Shown: piece after piece, positions 34,497 to 42,538 of the stretch
Numbering within the stretch: the stretch's first letter is position 1
Layout of the letters: the number at the start of each line of letters is the position of its first letter
NCBI GenBank assembly: GCA_003385605.1
Contig: QQUU01000050.1
Coordinates: 1 to 47,724 of the forward strand
DNA from: Bacteroidota bacterium
Lineage (GTDB): Bacteria > Bacteroidota > Bacteroidia > Flavobacteriales > Schleiferiaceae
Direction of reading: 5' to 3'
Length of the DNA: 47,724 nt
Notes under the pieces: generated by a model
The model's input: the letters and a program-made list of their open reading frames with translations, nothing else
Database searches by the model: none
Told to the model about the DNA's origin: nothing
Position numbers and translations under genes: made by a program

Positions 34497-35136
34497 GAAT
34501 ATTTTCATCATTGGGTTTGTCCTGGCTGCATTTGGGGTCACTGCGCAAACAGTTACAGACAATCGTGCTTGGACAAAACTGACCTATAGAATAGAGCCGG
34601 CAAAAGGGCTTGATGTAGACATCAGCGGATTGTACAGAAGTGTAGGAGGCGACGAGGGCATGGACCGTTGGATCACGGAATTACAGGTGACCAAGAAACA
34701 GAGCAAATCATTAAGCTATTCAACCGAGTTTCGTCATTACGCCATCTTTGACGATGTAGGCGCGACGCAAGGCACCAATCAGCGCATTCGCTTCAGATTC
34801 AACGCCACAAAAGACTATGACCTCGGCCGTGACGAATTCTCCATGCGCTATGGAATCCAGCACCGCACCGTGCTCTCGGGTGGAGGGTCAGACCGCTCGG
34901 ATTTACGTATTCGCGGGGCGTACACCAAAAACTTTAGAGACTGGAAATGGGACCCAACGATCTACTCCGAATACTTGGGGTCAGTAAACGGGAACTTGAG
35001 TCGGAGGCTAAGAATAGGTGCGGAAAGCAGCAATAAAATGCTTGGTGGCAAGGTGAGCTTTGGGTATTTCTACCAGCATAATTTCTCACTGTCCTCGCCA
35101 CACTACCACACCATGACGGTAGGTTACAGACTGTAG
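34486..35136 (+). CDS. DUF2490-family outer-membrane protein
   Basis: A 216-residue exported beta-barrel. Residues 1-20 are a signal peptide (MKCKNIFIIGFVLAAFGVTAQ). Alternating strands of the type SLSYSTEFRHYAIF, NQRIRFRFNATKDYDL, FSMRYGIQHRTVL and a terminal strand ending MTVGYRL give a ~10-strand barrel as in DUF2490. I choose the ATG at 34486, which keeps the signal peptide at the N-terminus; an in-frame ATG at 34447 lies within the DUF4956 gene. Start overlaps DUF4956 by 11 bases, so the two membrane proteins are coupled. Function unknown. Confidence 0.82.
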   Translation: MKCKNIFIIGFVLAAFGVTAQTVTDNRAWTKLTYRIEPAKGLDVDISGLYRSVGGDEGMDRWITELQVTKKQSKSLSYSTEFRHYAIFDDVGATQGTNQRIRFRFNATKDYDLGRDEFSMRYGIQHRTVLSGGGSDRSDLRIRGAYTKNFRDWKWDPTIYSEYLGSVNGNLSRRLRIGAESSNKMLGGKVSFGYFYQHNFSLSSPHYHTMTVGYRL

Positions 35137-35137
35137 A

Positions 35138-35290
35138 TTACTCCGCCCAATAGCGGCTCATCTCTTCTCTTTCGGCTTGAGTCAATTTTAACAGCGTCGC
35201 ACTTTGATAAAAGTTATAACCTTGCTCTTTGAGGTAGGTCATCATGCGCTGTTTAATGAACTGGTCCGTGTTGGTTTTAAATGCAGTCAT
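35138..35290 (-). CDS. 50-residue helical protein
   Basis: A short ORF of unknown function: MTAFKTNTDQFIKQRMMTYL followed by a long amphipathic helix and the ending AEREEMSRYWAE. I start at the ATG at 35290, because a perfect TATCTTTG promoter box lies 20 bases upstream; the longer in-frame ATG at 35362 would lie before this promoter. The start and end lie close to neighbouring genes (stop one base from the convergent DUF2490 stop). A small protein of this size and composition could be a regulator or an antitoxin-like partner; no partner is visible. Confidence 0.5.
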   Translation of the reverse strand: MTAFKTNTDQFIKQRMMTYLKEQGYNFYQSATLLKLTQAEREEMSRYWAE

Positions 35291-35309
35291 TACCTGTTTG
35301 TTTGTACTG

Positions 35310-35317
35310 CAAAGATA
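35310..35317 (-). promoter_or_regulatory. Putative -7 box (TATCTTTG) of the 50-residue gene
   Basis: On the minus strand TATCTTTG followed by C is an exact match to TAnnTTTG, identical to the box before lysS. The predicted leader is about 15 bases. Confidence 0.5.
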
Positions 35318-35379
35318 CGAATTTGTAGGCGCTAGTTCTCTGCCCGACGGTTTATAAGGCACTGTTTATCAACGCGTTA

Positions 35380-36489
35380 TTAACCAATCAGGACTGCTAA
35401 ATCTTGTCCGACACGAGCCCCAATTGCCACGCCCATTCCTCCAAGACGTATGCCAGCAACCAAGTGGTCGTCTATTCGTTTAATCACAGGCTGCTTACTC
35501 GAACCAAAAGCCATTACTCCAGACCACATGTAGTCGACTTCAACAGGAACTCCAGGAGCTATAAGTGATGCTATATCGTCTTTAAGCGCCTTTTCGATAG
35601 TGGAATTGACACCAGACTTAAGGGTGGTTTCACCTGACTTGTCAAGGTGTCGTCCGCCTCCCAATAATAGCCTTCCGTCAATAGTCCTAAAGTAATTGTA
35701 TCCGTCGTGGTAATGGAAGGAACCCTCCCAATGAAAGGCAAGATGAGGCTTACTCACCAAAACGAGTCCGCGTCCAGGCTCTAGTTCTTCGTCGGCCAGA
35801 AATTTGCGACTGAAGGCATTCGTGCAGAGGGCAACTTGACGGGCGAAAAACGCCACAGAACCATCCGCTGTTTGGATGTAGACGGCCTTTCCTTCGCTGG
35901 TACTTTCGATCTTTTCAACGGTACTTTGAGTGAATGTCAGTACCCCCGCTTGCGCTACTTTCTGCTGCAAGGCGGCCATCATTTTTCCGGTATCTACGGT
36001 GCCCTCGAGAGCGTTTTTGATCAAATGAGTGACTTTGGTCGAAAACCCATAACCGTTAGCCGGCACTATGGCGTAAGGTCGGGCGCCTAAGTGGGGCTCA
36101 AGTAGGTCGTTAAAAAAGTCAATCCGCTCTTGTTTGGGAGGCTCGAAGCACATCTCATATCCACCAACCTCGCGGTAATCTATGGCTTCGTCCCCCAATG
36201 TTTCTCGAAGTAGTTGAAGGCCGTTGTAGCGCTTGATAACCAGTTCTGCAGTCGCCTCTTTACCAATGGATGCAACATCGTGCTCTAGTTCGGCAATAGA
36301 TCCGAAGCAGGCGAACCCGGCGTTCTTCGTAGAGGCGCCGCTAGGGAAGAGTCCACGCTCAAGTATGGCAACGCGGTGTGCAGGATTCTTTTGGGCATAA
36401 AACAAGGCGGTAAAGTGTCCTACAATACCGCCTCCCACGACCACTAAATCAAAGTGGCGTAATGTTGTTTTTTCCCAATAGCTGAGCAC
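35380..36489 (-). CDS. FAD-dependent amine/D-amino-acid oxidase-like oxidoreductase
   Basis: A 369-residue flavoprotein of the DAO (glycine/D-amino acid oxidase) superfamily. The dinucleotide-binding Rossmann fold is at the N-terminus: DLVVVGGGIVGHFTALFYAQ with Gly19-Gly-Gly-Ile-Val-Gly24, and a second strand ending in VAILERG for FAD ribose. Near the end the motif GVMAFGSSKQPVIKRI and the Gly-rich VAGIRLGGMGVAIGARVG complete the FAD site. The start is a GTG at 36489 that overlaps the TAG of the preceding His/Met-rich gene by one base (TAGTG). The substrate is probably a secondary or D-amino acid, but the family is broad. Confidence 0.88.
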   Translation of the reverse strand: MLSYWEKTTLRHFDLVVVGGGIVGHFTALFYAQKNPAHRVAILERGLFPSGASTKNAGFACFGSIAELEHDVASIGKEATAELVIKRYNGLQLLRETLGDEAIDYREVGGYEMCFEPPKQERIDFFNDLLEPHLGARPYAIVPANGYGFSTKVTHLIKNALEGTVDTGKMMAALQQKVAQAGVLTFTQSTVEKIESTSEGKAVYIQTADGSVAFFARQVALCTNAFSRKFLADEELEPGRGLVLVSKPHLAFHWEGSFHYHDGYNYFRTIDGRLLLGGGRHLDKSGETTLKSGVNSTIEKALKDDIASLIAPGVPVEVDYMWSGVMAFGSSKQPVIKRIDDHLVAGIRLGGMGVAIGARVGQDLAVLIG

Positions 36490-36839
36490 TATTTTTCGCT
36501 CGAGATTTTCTTTGTGATGACACGAACCTTGGCTTTTGCTTCGCCTTCCATACCTTCTACATCGAGGCTATCAATGGTCACAGTGATTTCACCGTTTTCT
36601 CCTTTTACCACGTCAATTTTATCGATCACATCAACATCAAGATCGCCCATAAGATCATGAACTTCTCCTTCGTCTGTGATGAACATGGCTTTCTTCATAA
36701 CGTGTCCTTCGCCCATCATCATGTGCGGCATTCCTTTGGGTCCGTGGTGACCGGTAGTGCGGCCTAACAAGAATCCTAGAATTCCGAAAATCACGGCAAT
36801 CAGGGTAAATGCAAACCAGTTTTCATTCAAGCTTTTCAT
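36489..36839 (-). CDS. Single-pass membrane protein with His/Met-rich segment
   Basis: A 116-residue protein. Residues ~8-26 are a transmembrane anchor (FAFTLIAVIFGILGFLLG), followed by a juxtamembrane segment 31-52 with repeated His and Met (GHHGPKGMPHMMMGEGHVM), then a soluble C-terminal domain (DVDVIDKIDVVKG and EITVTIDSLDVEG). The His/Met cluster is the kind that binds copper or nickel, which is an inference. It is translated with the oxidoreductase downstream. No family recognised. Confidence 0.6.
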   Translation of the reverse strand: MKSLNENWFAFTLIAVIFGILGFLLGRTTGHHGPKGMPHMMMGEGHVMKKAMFITDEGEVHDLMGDLDVDVIDKIDVVKGENGEITVTIDSLDVEGMEGEAKAKVRVITKKISSEK

Positions 36840-36968
36840 AGCGTTTGTTCTTTAAGAGCTCTAAGGTACAAACTCGTCGAAATTTAACGACCGTAGCTTC
36901 TCTCGGAGAAGGTTTGTGTTTAAGTAATTAAAATTCAGTAACTTACAAGAGAACAAAACTGAAACGTT

Positions 36969-37373
36969 ATGAAAAAACTACTACTGACGGCGTTAGCCGT
37001 GGGGGTAACGAACATGGCATTCTTTGCCTTGGGCGGCCCACTTTATTACAATGCAGCCGTAGAGGCGCAGAAGTCTTCTTTCCCGGATGCGGTTAAGGGG
37101 TATCCTGAGGCATCTTTCGCATTAATTATGATTGTAGCCCTGAGTGTGCTTTTCGCACTTGCTTTGGAACACTTTAAGGCAGATTCAATCCGTAAAGGCA
37201 TTCAGTACGGAGCCTCAATCATGGGCGGTCTTTTCTTGGTTATGAACATGCAGATGCTTGGCATGTATAACCTGATTGACTTGAACTTTGCTATCACTGA
37301 CACAATTATTAGTGCAGTGATGGGCGGCATCATGGGCGCCGTTGCGGTATCGGTAATGCGCAGAATGGCTTAA
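36969..37373 (+). CDS. Small four-helix membrane protein
   Basis: A 134-residue protein with about four hydrophobic segments (3-25, 50-68, 80-100, 110-130). Its first helix (MKKLLLTALAVGVTNMAFFALGGPLYY) could be a signal anchor. The ending SVMRRMA is short and basic. It looks like a member of the small DUF1761/DUF4383-like membrane group in size, but I cannot place it. It is followed 27 bases later by a strong terminator with a UUCG loop, so it is a single-gene unit. Confidence 0.65.
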   Translation: MKKLLLTALAVGVTNMAFFALGGPLYYNAAVEAQKSSFPDAVKGYPEASFALIMIVALSVLFALALEHFKADSIRKGIQYGASIMGGLFLVMNMQMLGMYNLIDLNFAITDTIISAVMGGIMGAVAVSVMRRMA

Positions 37374-37400
37374 AATTCGCTTTTAATTGGGCGAAGTATA

Positions 37401-37430
37401 AACGCATCCTTCGGGATGCGTTTTTTATTT
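37401..37430 (+). terminator. Intrinsic terminator with UUCG loop
   Basis: A nine base-pair stem (AACGCATCC at 37401-37409 with GGATGCGTT at 37414-37422, loop TTCG) is followed by a T-rich run to about 37430. It ends the upstream membrane-protein gene. The ATG of the GH127 gene lies only eight bases after the T-run. Confidence 0.85.
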
Positions 37431-37437
37431 TAGGACA

Positions 37438-39450
37438 ATGAGCCGATTCATTCTTTTCACATTCTTCTTTTTCGCCATGCTTTCCTGCAATGAGCAAAGC
37501 TCGCAAGGCGAGGCATTTCTCCAAGAAGTGGATCAAAATGCCGTGGGTGAAGTTTACCAGCTGGAATTGGAACGAAACGGTGCAAAACCAGCAGCATTTA
37601 AGCCATTTCCTACAGGTCAAGTGCGCCCTAAGGGCTGGATTCTAGAGATGATGAATAACGATCTTGAACAGGGTATGGTGGGCCATTTGGACGAACTGTA
37701 TCCAGGCATTACAAAGGACGATCTTTACGCATCGGCCCGCCGAGGTGGTGTGGAAGATGTCCCTGAAATGGGAGATTTAGTACTCACTGGAGCAGCTTGG
37801 GAGACTTCCATTATGTGGTGGAATGCAGAGACTATAGGCAACTGGTGGGACGGCTTTGTTCGCCACGCTTTTTTGACGGAGAATCAAGCGGCAATGGAAC
37901 AAGCCACCGCCATTGTGAATGGACTGCTAGCCTCTCAAGACGAAGACGGATACATAGGTATTTACAAGAAAAACCTACGCTATAAACACAAGGGTTCTAA
38001 CGGCGAGTTGTGGGCCCAAACAACGGCATTTCGAACCTTGCTAGGGTACTATGAAATCACCGGTGAGGAGCGCGTTTTAGCGTCGGTTGAAAGCGCGATG
38101 GAGCTCACTATGAAGGAGTACGGTCCAGAAGGGAGGAGTCCTTTTAATTTGGAGGGAGAATTTGGCGGCGTGACGCACGGTTTAATGATGGTGGACGTAT
38201 GCGAAACCCTCGAACGAATTACAGGCAAAAGCGACTATCTCGATTATGCCTCTTACCTCTATCAAGAATTTTCGAAGTACCCGCTTAACCGTGCCTTCAA
38301 TGATTTGAGATTGCCGTATCTGCTCAAGGTAGATTCAGCCTACGAGAGTCACGCAGTACATACCTACGAGCACTTACGTGCGTTGGCTGCGGCGTATTAC
38401 AGGAGCAATGACTCTCGATTAAAGAAAGGATATGATGCTGCGCTGATAAAGCTTGCCAATGTCATGTTGCCTAGCGGTGCGGGGCATGGCAATGAATGGA
38501 TTGCAGGGAAAGAGGCGGATCCGTCGACTACGGGCCAGGAGTATTGCGCGATGCTCGAGCTTCGTAATTCATTTGGGTCCTTGCTCCAGAAGTCGGGCAA
38601 CGCTGCATTTGCGCAGAGTGCTGAGGAGTTGACGTACAACGCCATGTTAGGATCGCGTAATAAGAGTGGTACGGCATTGGCCTACGGGACTTTGGACAAT
38701 TGCTACAGCATGGACGGTCATCATCACGAGAACGGTCAAAGTACGTCGGATCCACGCTATAAATATTCGCCAACGCATAGTGAGCCGGCAGTGTGCTGTG
38801 TTCCGAACTATGGAAGGAATTTGACCTATTTCCTAAATCAAATGTGGATGAGGAGTCCCGGAGGTATTGCGGCCCTTATGTACGGTCCAACCACCTTAAA
38901 AACAAAGGTGGACGGACAAGCTGTTACTGTGCACCAGCGTACGAATTATCCCTACGAGCACCGCATTGGCTTTGAGGTAGAAACGGACGCCCCCGTGTAC
39001 TTCACCTTCACCTTCCGCGTGCCTACGTGGGCGAAGCTTCAAAGTAGCATGCCCGTGGACAGCGTAAGTAACGGCTATGCACATATCACGCGCCAGTGGG
39101 CGCAGGGTGATGCTTTGGAGGTGAATTTTGAATCGGCCCCGACGGTGAAGGACTTTAAGGGCCAGAAGTACCTCACCTATGGACCATTGGTCTACGCCAA
39201 GGATATACATGGGCAACGAGAGAACATTAAATCCTATGCGCTGGAGGGATTCCACGACTACTACTGTACGCCATCAACCCCATACAAGGAACGCGAGCTT
39301 ATGGCTTCGGGAGATGTGCAACAAGTAAAAGGCGAGAACTATCCGCTACTCTTGGTAAAAACCATGCAGGATGGAGCAGTACAAACAGATACCTTGATAC
39401 CTTACGGAAAAACGACATTACGACAAACAACTTTTTCTCAGAGACAATGA
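37438..39450 (+). CDS. Lipoprotein GH127 beta-L-arabinofuranosidase
   Basis: A 670-residue lipoprotein (signal MSRFILFTFFFFAMLSC, lipobox Cys17) of the DUF1680/GH127 family, whose characterised members release beta-L-arabinofuranose. The zinc and catalytic ligands of the family line up: Glu368 and Cys370 in GQEYCAML (the family E-x-C) and Cys453-Cys454 in AVCCVPNYGR, where the first Cys is the nucleophile in the Bifidobacterium enzyme. The (alpha/alpha)6 core occupies about 60-440, followed by beta-sandwich domains to the end. It probably acts at the cell surface or in the periplasm. The last four bases overlap the sulfatase start (ATGA), so both enzymes are made together. Confidence 0.88.
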   Translation: MSRFILFTFFFFAMLSCNEQSSQGEAFLQEVDQNAVGEVYQLELERNGAKPAAFKPFPTGQVRPKGWILEMMNNDLEQGMVGHLDELYPGITKDDLYASARRGGVEDVPEMGDLVLTGAAWETSIMWWNAETIGNWWDGFVRHAFLTENQAAMEQATAIVNGLLASQDEDGYIGIYKKNLRYKHKGSNGELWAQTTAFRTLLGYYEITGEERVLASVESAMELTMKEYGPEGRSPFNLEGEFGGVTHGLMMVDVCETLERITGKSDYLDYASYLYQEFSKYPLNRAFNDLRLPYLLKVDSAYESHAVHTYEHLRALAAAYYRSNDSRLKKGYDAALIKLANVMLPSGAGHGNEWIAGKEADPSTTGQEYCAMLELRNSFGSLLQKSGNAAFAQSAEELTYNAMLGSRNKSGTALAYGTLDNCYSMDGHHHENGQSTSDPRYKYSPTHSEPAVCCVPNYGRNLTYFLNQMWMRSPGGIAALMYGPTTLKTKVDGQAVTVHQRTNYPYEHRIGFEVETDAPVYFTFTFRVPTWAKLQSSMPVDSVSNGYAHITRQWAQGDALEVNFESAPTVKDFKGQKYLTYGPLVYAKDIHGQRENIKSYALEGFHDYYCTPSTPYKERELMASGDVQQVKGENYPLLLVKTMQDGAVQTDTLIPYGKTTLRQTTFSQRQ

Positions 39451-40853
39451 AAGCAACCGCATTTACATTTTTAGCTGGCGCCCTATTCTTGGGAAGCTGC
39501 ACAACGCAACAACAGGTACATGAAGAAGCGCTTCCGAATGTTATTATGTTGGTAGGAGACGATCAAGGCTACCCGTATTTCGGCTTTATGGGAGCGGATT
39601 ATGTACATACGCCCAACATGGATACTTTGGCGGCGTCGGGCATGCTTTTCACGGACGGTTATGTGAGCGACAACCATTGTCGACCATCCCTACAGACTTT
39701 GCTCAACGGGATGTTGCCCATCGATTATTACCGTGCAGCCGGAGCACAGAGAGACTCACTCATTAGCGCACTGAGCATTCCGGAAGATTCAATCGTCGGC
39801 TTCACGAGGGAGTTTGATTTGCGTGCAAAACACATGGTCAATTTTGCAACATTGCCCACATTGTTAAAGGAAAAGGGCTATGTGAGCTTTCAAGGGGGTA
39901 AATGGTGGGAATACACCTTTGAAAATGGAGGGTTTACACACGGCATGACCAAGGGCTGGATGGAAAGCGATCAGAAGACGAAGAATTGGTTTTTAGAGCA
40001 TATGGGCGGCGACGGTATGGATCTGGCACGAGTGACCAACCAACCGGCGTATGACTTCTTGGAGGAGACCAAGGGGCAGCCGTTTTTCATGTGGTTCGCT
40101 CCTTCATTGCCGCACTATCCGTTTGATGCGCCGCAGCAGTACTACGATTTGTACAAGGACGAAGACATGACAGAATCGGCCAAACAGTATTATGCAAATT
40201 GTACCTGGTTTGACGATGCTTGGGGCCAATTGGTCGCTCACCTCAAGGAGAAGGGCCTCTACGAAAACACATTGATTGTCTATGTGAATGACAATGGCTG
40301 GGAGCAGGACCCTGACCAAGAGTTTTGGGATGATCCTATGCGGTCACACAACGGTGGCGACAAAGGGAAGGGGTCTATTTATGACATGAGTTTCCGTTCG
40401 CCCATCATCTTTTCCTACCCAGGGAAGATCGCTCCAAACACCACCACTACTGCGTTGATTCACAGTGCTGATTTACCTGCAACCATATTGGATTATGCGG
40501 GTGTTGAGGTGCCTTCAAACTTCTTTGGAAAAAGCTACCGAAGCGTCCTTGAAGGGCAAGAAAAATCGTTGCGTTCAAGCGTCTATGGAAACGTGATTAC
40601 CACACGAAGTGATGACCCCAAGAATGTTATGGGAGACCACGTTAATGGGTACTGGATTCGCCAAGGACAATGGTTCTTGCGTTGGCACGAGACCAAGGGT
40701 GAGTTAGAGCTGTTTGACCTAAATGTGGACCTCCGCAACAACAACGATGTAAGTGCAGACCACCCGGAGGTGGTAGAGCGACTTTGGGCAGAATTAAAGA
40801 ACTATAAAGCAGAAAAAGGGGAAGATTGGCGCCTAGAGATGTACGGTCACTAG
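39447..40853 (+). CDS. Lipoprotein sulfatase with atypical CRPSL motif
   Basis: A 468-residue lipoprotein (lipobox LGSC, Cys18) of the S1 type I sulfatase family. The metal-binding start is NVIMLVGDDQGYPY (Asp38-Asp39). The active-site motif, normally C-x-P-S-R-x-x-L-x-T-G, reads CRPSLQTLLNG (Cys78 to Gly88): the Arg at position 5 is Leu and the Thr at position 10 is Asn. A later motif (WFAPSLPHYPFDAP) and a VNDNGW segment complete the sulfatase core. CRPSL-type variants occur in some planctomycete and Bacteroidota sulfatases as I recall. Cys78 would be converted to formylglycine if the maturation enzyme accepts the variant. It is coupled to GH127, and its stop shares CTAG with the convergent barrel gene. 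Confidence 0.85.
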   Translation: MKATAFTFLAGALFLGSCTTQQQVHEEALPNVIMLVGDDQGYPYFGFMGADYVHTPNMDTLAASGMLFTDGYVSDNHCRPSLQTLLNGMLPIDYYRAAGAQRDSLISALSIPEDSIVGFTREFDLRAKHMVNFATLPTLLKEKGYVSFQGGKWWEYTFENGGFTHGMTKGWMESDQKTKNWFLEHMGGDGMDLARVTNQPAYDFLEETKGQPFFMWFAPSLPHYPFDAPQQYYDLYKDEDMTESAKQYYANCTWFDDAWGQLVAHLKEKGLYENTLIVYVNDNGWEQDPDQEFWDDPMRSHNGGDKGKGSIYDMSFRSPIIFSYPGKIAPNTTTTALIHSADLPATILDYAGVEVPSNFFGKSYRSVLEGQEKSLRSSVYGNVITTRSDDPKNVMGDHVNGYWIRQGQWFLRWHETKGELELFDLNVDLRNNNDVSADHPEVVERLWAELKNYKAEKGEDWRLEMYGH

Positions 40854-42115
40854 AAGCCTTTCATTATTTTCTGCAAGCGCTGCGGATAAACCACCAACTG
40901 GATGAAGTTGAATTCCAGATGCTGTTGGCTCAATGCCCCTCCGGCAAGGTCAAGCTGCAACGTCGGGTAATAGCGAAGATTCGTTCTTAAAATCCACCAA
41001 TCCCCCTTGACACTCGGGCGAATATCCCATCCGAATACGATGTTTGGGCTCCAGATTTGTTCGGTGACAGGATCCAGATCGTTGCCGAACTCCGTGCGGG
41101 TAAGTTCTAGATTTTCGCGTCCAATTCCCGCCCCGAGATACGGAACAAACCCGTGGTAATCGAAGAGAAACTTGTACCCTTCAATATTCAAACTCTGACG
41201 CTGAAGTCTTGAGGTATAGTTGAAGGCACTGCGCTTTTGAATGGTACGTCTCGATGCCGCTGCTACGATAAAGTCCGATTTGGTAAAGTGGTAGCCCGCC
41301 GCAAAATCCGGAAAGATGATCGGCATGCTCATGTCGTCTAGATAAGGACGGGAATCGGTGACGTAAGAAGAACTTTGGATAGGGAAAGCAGAGGACGGCC
41401 CTGCTGCTACAAACAATCCATTGGCGTTGGAAGCAGCAAAGATTTCGTTGGCCTTTTTATTCATTGGCGACGCAGAAGGACTTGTCGTTTCAATCGCGAA
41501 GTTGATTCCCAGCTGGAACATGCTTGCAGGGAAGGCATCAGATCCCGTTTGAGTTCTTGAAAGATAGGTGTCAAAACTTGGGTTAGCTGTTCTGCCGTAT
41601 TCTAAAGTGATGTAGGCACTAGGCAGTTGGTAGGCCAGGCCTGCATTGTACATAGACTTTACAGCCGTGTGCTTGAACTCTTCACCACTAGCATTGACTT
41701 GCTTGTAGCGGTAGGGCGAGAATGCATAACCTACGTAGGGGCGCACCTTACCCACTTCGGTAGGATAGGGGTACAAGCGAAGCCCAGTAAAGGTTCCTAA
41801 ACGATAGTTGTTCTCAACAGCGTTTTCACCAAAGGTGATGTCTGTGGTAGTGATGCTTACATAGAAATCTGCGTGCCCCCAGAAATGGGTCGCCCCAATA
41901 TTTACTGCGGGCGTCATAAACGCTGCCTTTTCAAAAGTTAGGTTAGTACCATCAGCGTTTAAAACAGTACCTGGATTTAGAGTAGGCATGTAATATGCTC
42001 CAGCACCGAAATATGCTTTGGCAAAAGCGTGGCGTTTTTCCCAATCTTGGGCATTGGCAGGAGTCGAAAATAAGGTGGTGGCTAGGAGGAAAAAGCCTAA
42101 AATGTGGTTCTTCAT
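40850..42115 (-). CDS. Outer-membrane beta-barrel protein of unknown function
   Basis: A 421-residue exported protein, signal peptide at 1-22 (ending ANAQ). Repeated amphipathic strands (FAKAYFGAGAYYMP, GATHFWGHADFYVSITTTDI, YRLGTFTGLRLYPYP, RPYVGYAFSPYRYKQV, LAYQLPSAYITLEYGR) and a final strand ending FIQLVVYPQRL suggest a 14-16 strand outer-membrane barrel. No family recognised. The stop (TAG on the minus strand) forms CTAG at 40850-40853 together with the sulfatase stop. A variant promoter box lies 18 bases before its start. Confidence 0.7.
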   Translation of the reverse strand: MKNHILGFFLLATTLFSTPANAQDWEKRHAFAKAYFGAGAYYMPTLNPGTVLNADGTNLTFEKAAFMTPAVNIGATHFWGHADFYVSITTTDITFGENAVENNYRLGTFTGLRLYPYPTEVGKVRPYVGYAFSPYRYKQVNASGEEFKHTAVKSMYNAGLAYQLPSAYITLEYGRTANPSFDTYLSRTQTGSDAFPASMFQLGINFAIETTSPSASPMNKKANEIFAASNANGLFVAAGPSSAFPIQSSSYVTDSRPYLDDMSMPIIFPDFAAGYHFTKSDFIVAAASRRTIQKRSAFNYTSRLQRQSLNIEGYKFLFDYHGFVPYLGAGIGRENLELTRTEFGNDLDPVTEQIWSPNIVFGWDIRPSVKGDWWILRTNLRYYPTLQLDLAGGALSQQHLEFNFIQLVVYPQRLQKIMKGF

Positions 42116-42132
42116 GTGCGTTGTGATTGGCT

Positions 42133-42140
42133 CGAAGATA
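42133..42140 (-). promoter_or_regulatory. Possible variant -7 box (TATCTTCG) of the barrel gene
   Basis: On the minus strand TATCTTCG is one base off TAnnTTTG, inside a 15-base stretch (42126-42140) that matches 9156-9170 at 14 positions. In both places it precedes a minus-strand membrane-protein gene. Confidence 0.35.
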
Positions 42141-42156
42141 CCTATAAATCAAATAC

Positions 42157-42534
42157 TTACTTTTTTCTGGGGTAAGCGAATCGAATTTCACCACTAACCA
42201 CACCGATCAGGCAAAAGAACCAAATGAGGATTTCATACCACCTTTTGGTCCAGTCAAAAGGAGAGAAAAAGACGTTGTAGGCAACGGCCAATGTCCATAT
42301 AGCGACAATGCCGCGAAGGACGAGTTGCAGACGTCTTTGCTGTTTCATTTTTGCCGTGAGGAAGTCTTCCCCGAGAACATGACTTATTCTTCGTAAAGAA
42401 TGAGCAGAAGGTTCTACCTCATGATTTTCGATACGCTGTATGGTTCTTTCAGTGAGCCCGGAAGCTTCCGCGAGAGATTTCTGAGTTACCCCTTGTGCGG
42501 CACGTGTTGCTTTTATCTGTTCACCTAATTTCAT
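42157..42534 (-). CDS. Membrane-tethered XRE-family regulator
   Basis: A 125-residue protein with an N-terminal HTH_XRE domain (residues ~3-56: IKATRAAQGVTQKSLAEASG, then LTERTIQRIENHEVEPSA) and two hydrophobic helices (about 71-90 and 100-116) near the C-terminus. DNA-binding domains tied to the membrane this way usually read an envelope signal. The gene lies 41 bases upstream of the barrel gene, on the same strand. The promoter box is only a few bases from the ATG, so the mRNA may be leaderless. Confidence 0.85.
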   Translation of the reverse strand: MKLGEQIKATRAAQGVTQKSLAEASGLTERTIQRIENHEVEPSAHSLRRISHVLGEDFLTAKMKQQRRLQLVLRGIVAIWTLAVAYNVFFSPFDWTKRWYEILIWFFCLIGVVSGEIRFAYPRKK

Positions 42535-42538
42535 GAGG

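Noticed and set aside
35138-35290. Toxin-antitoxin reading of the 50-residue gene
   Set aside because: No toxin or partner ORF lies beside it; the gene is kept as a small hypothetical only.
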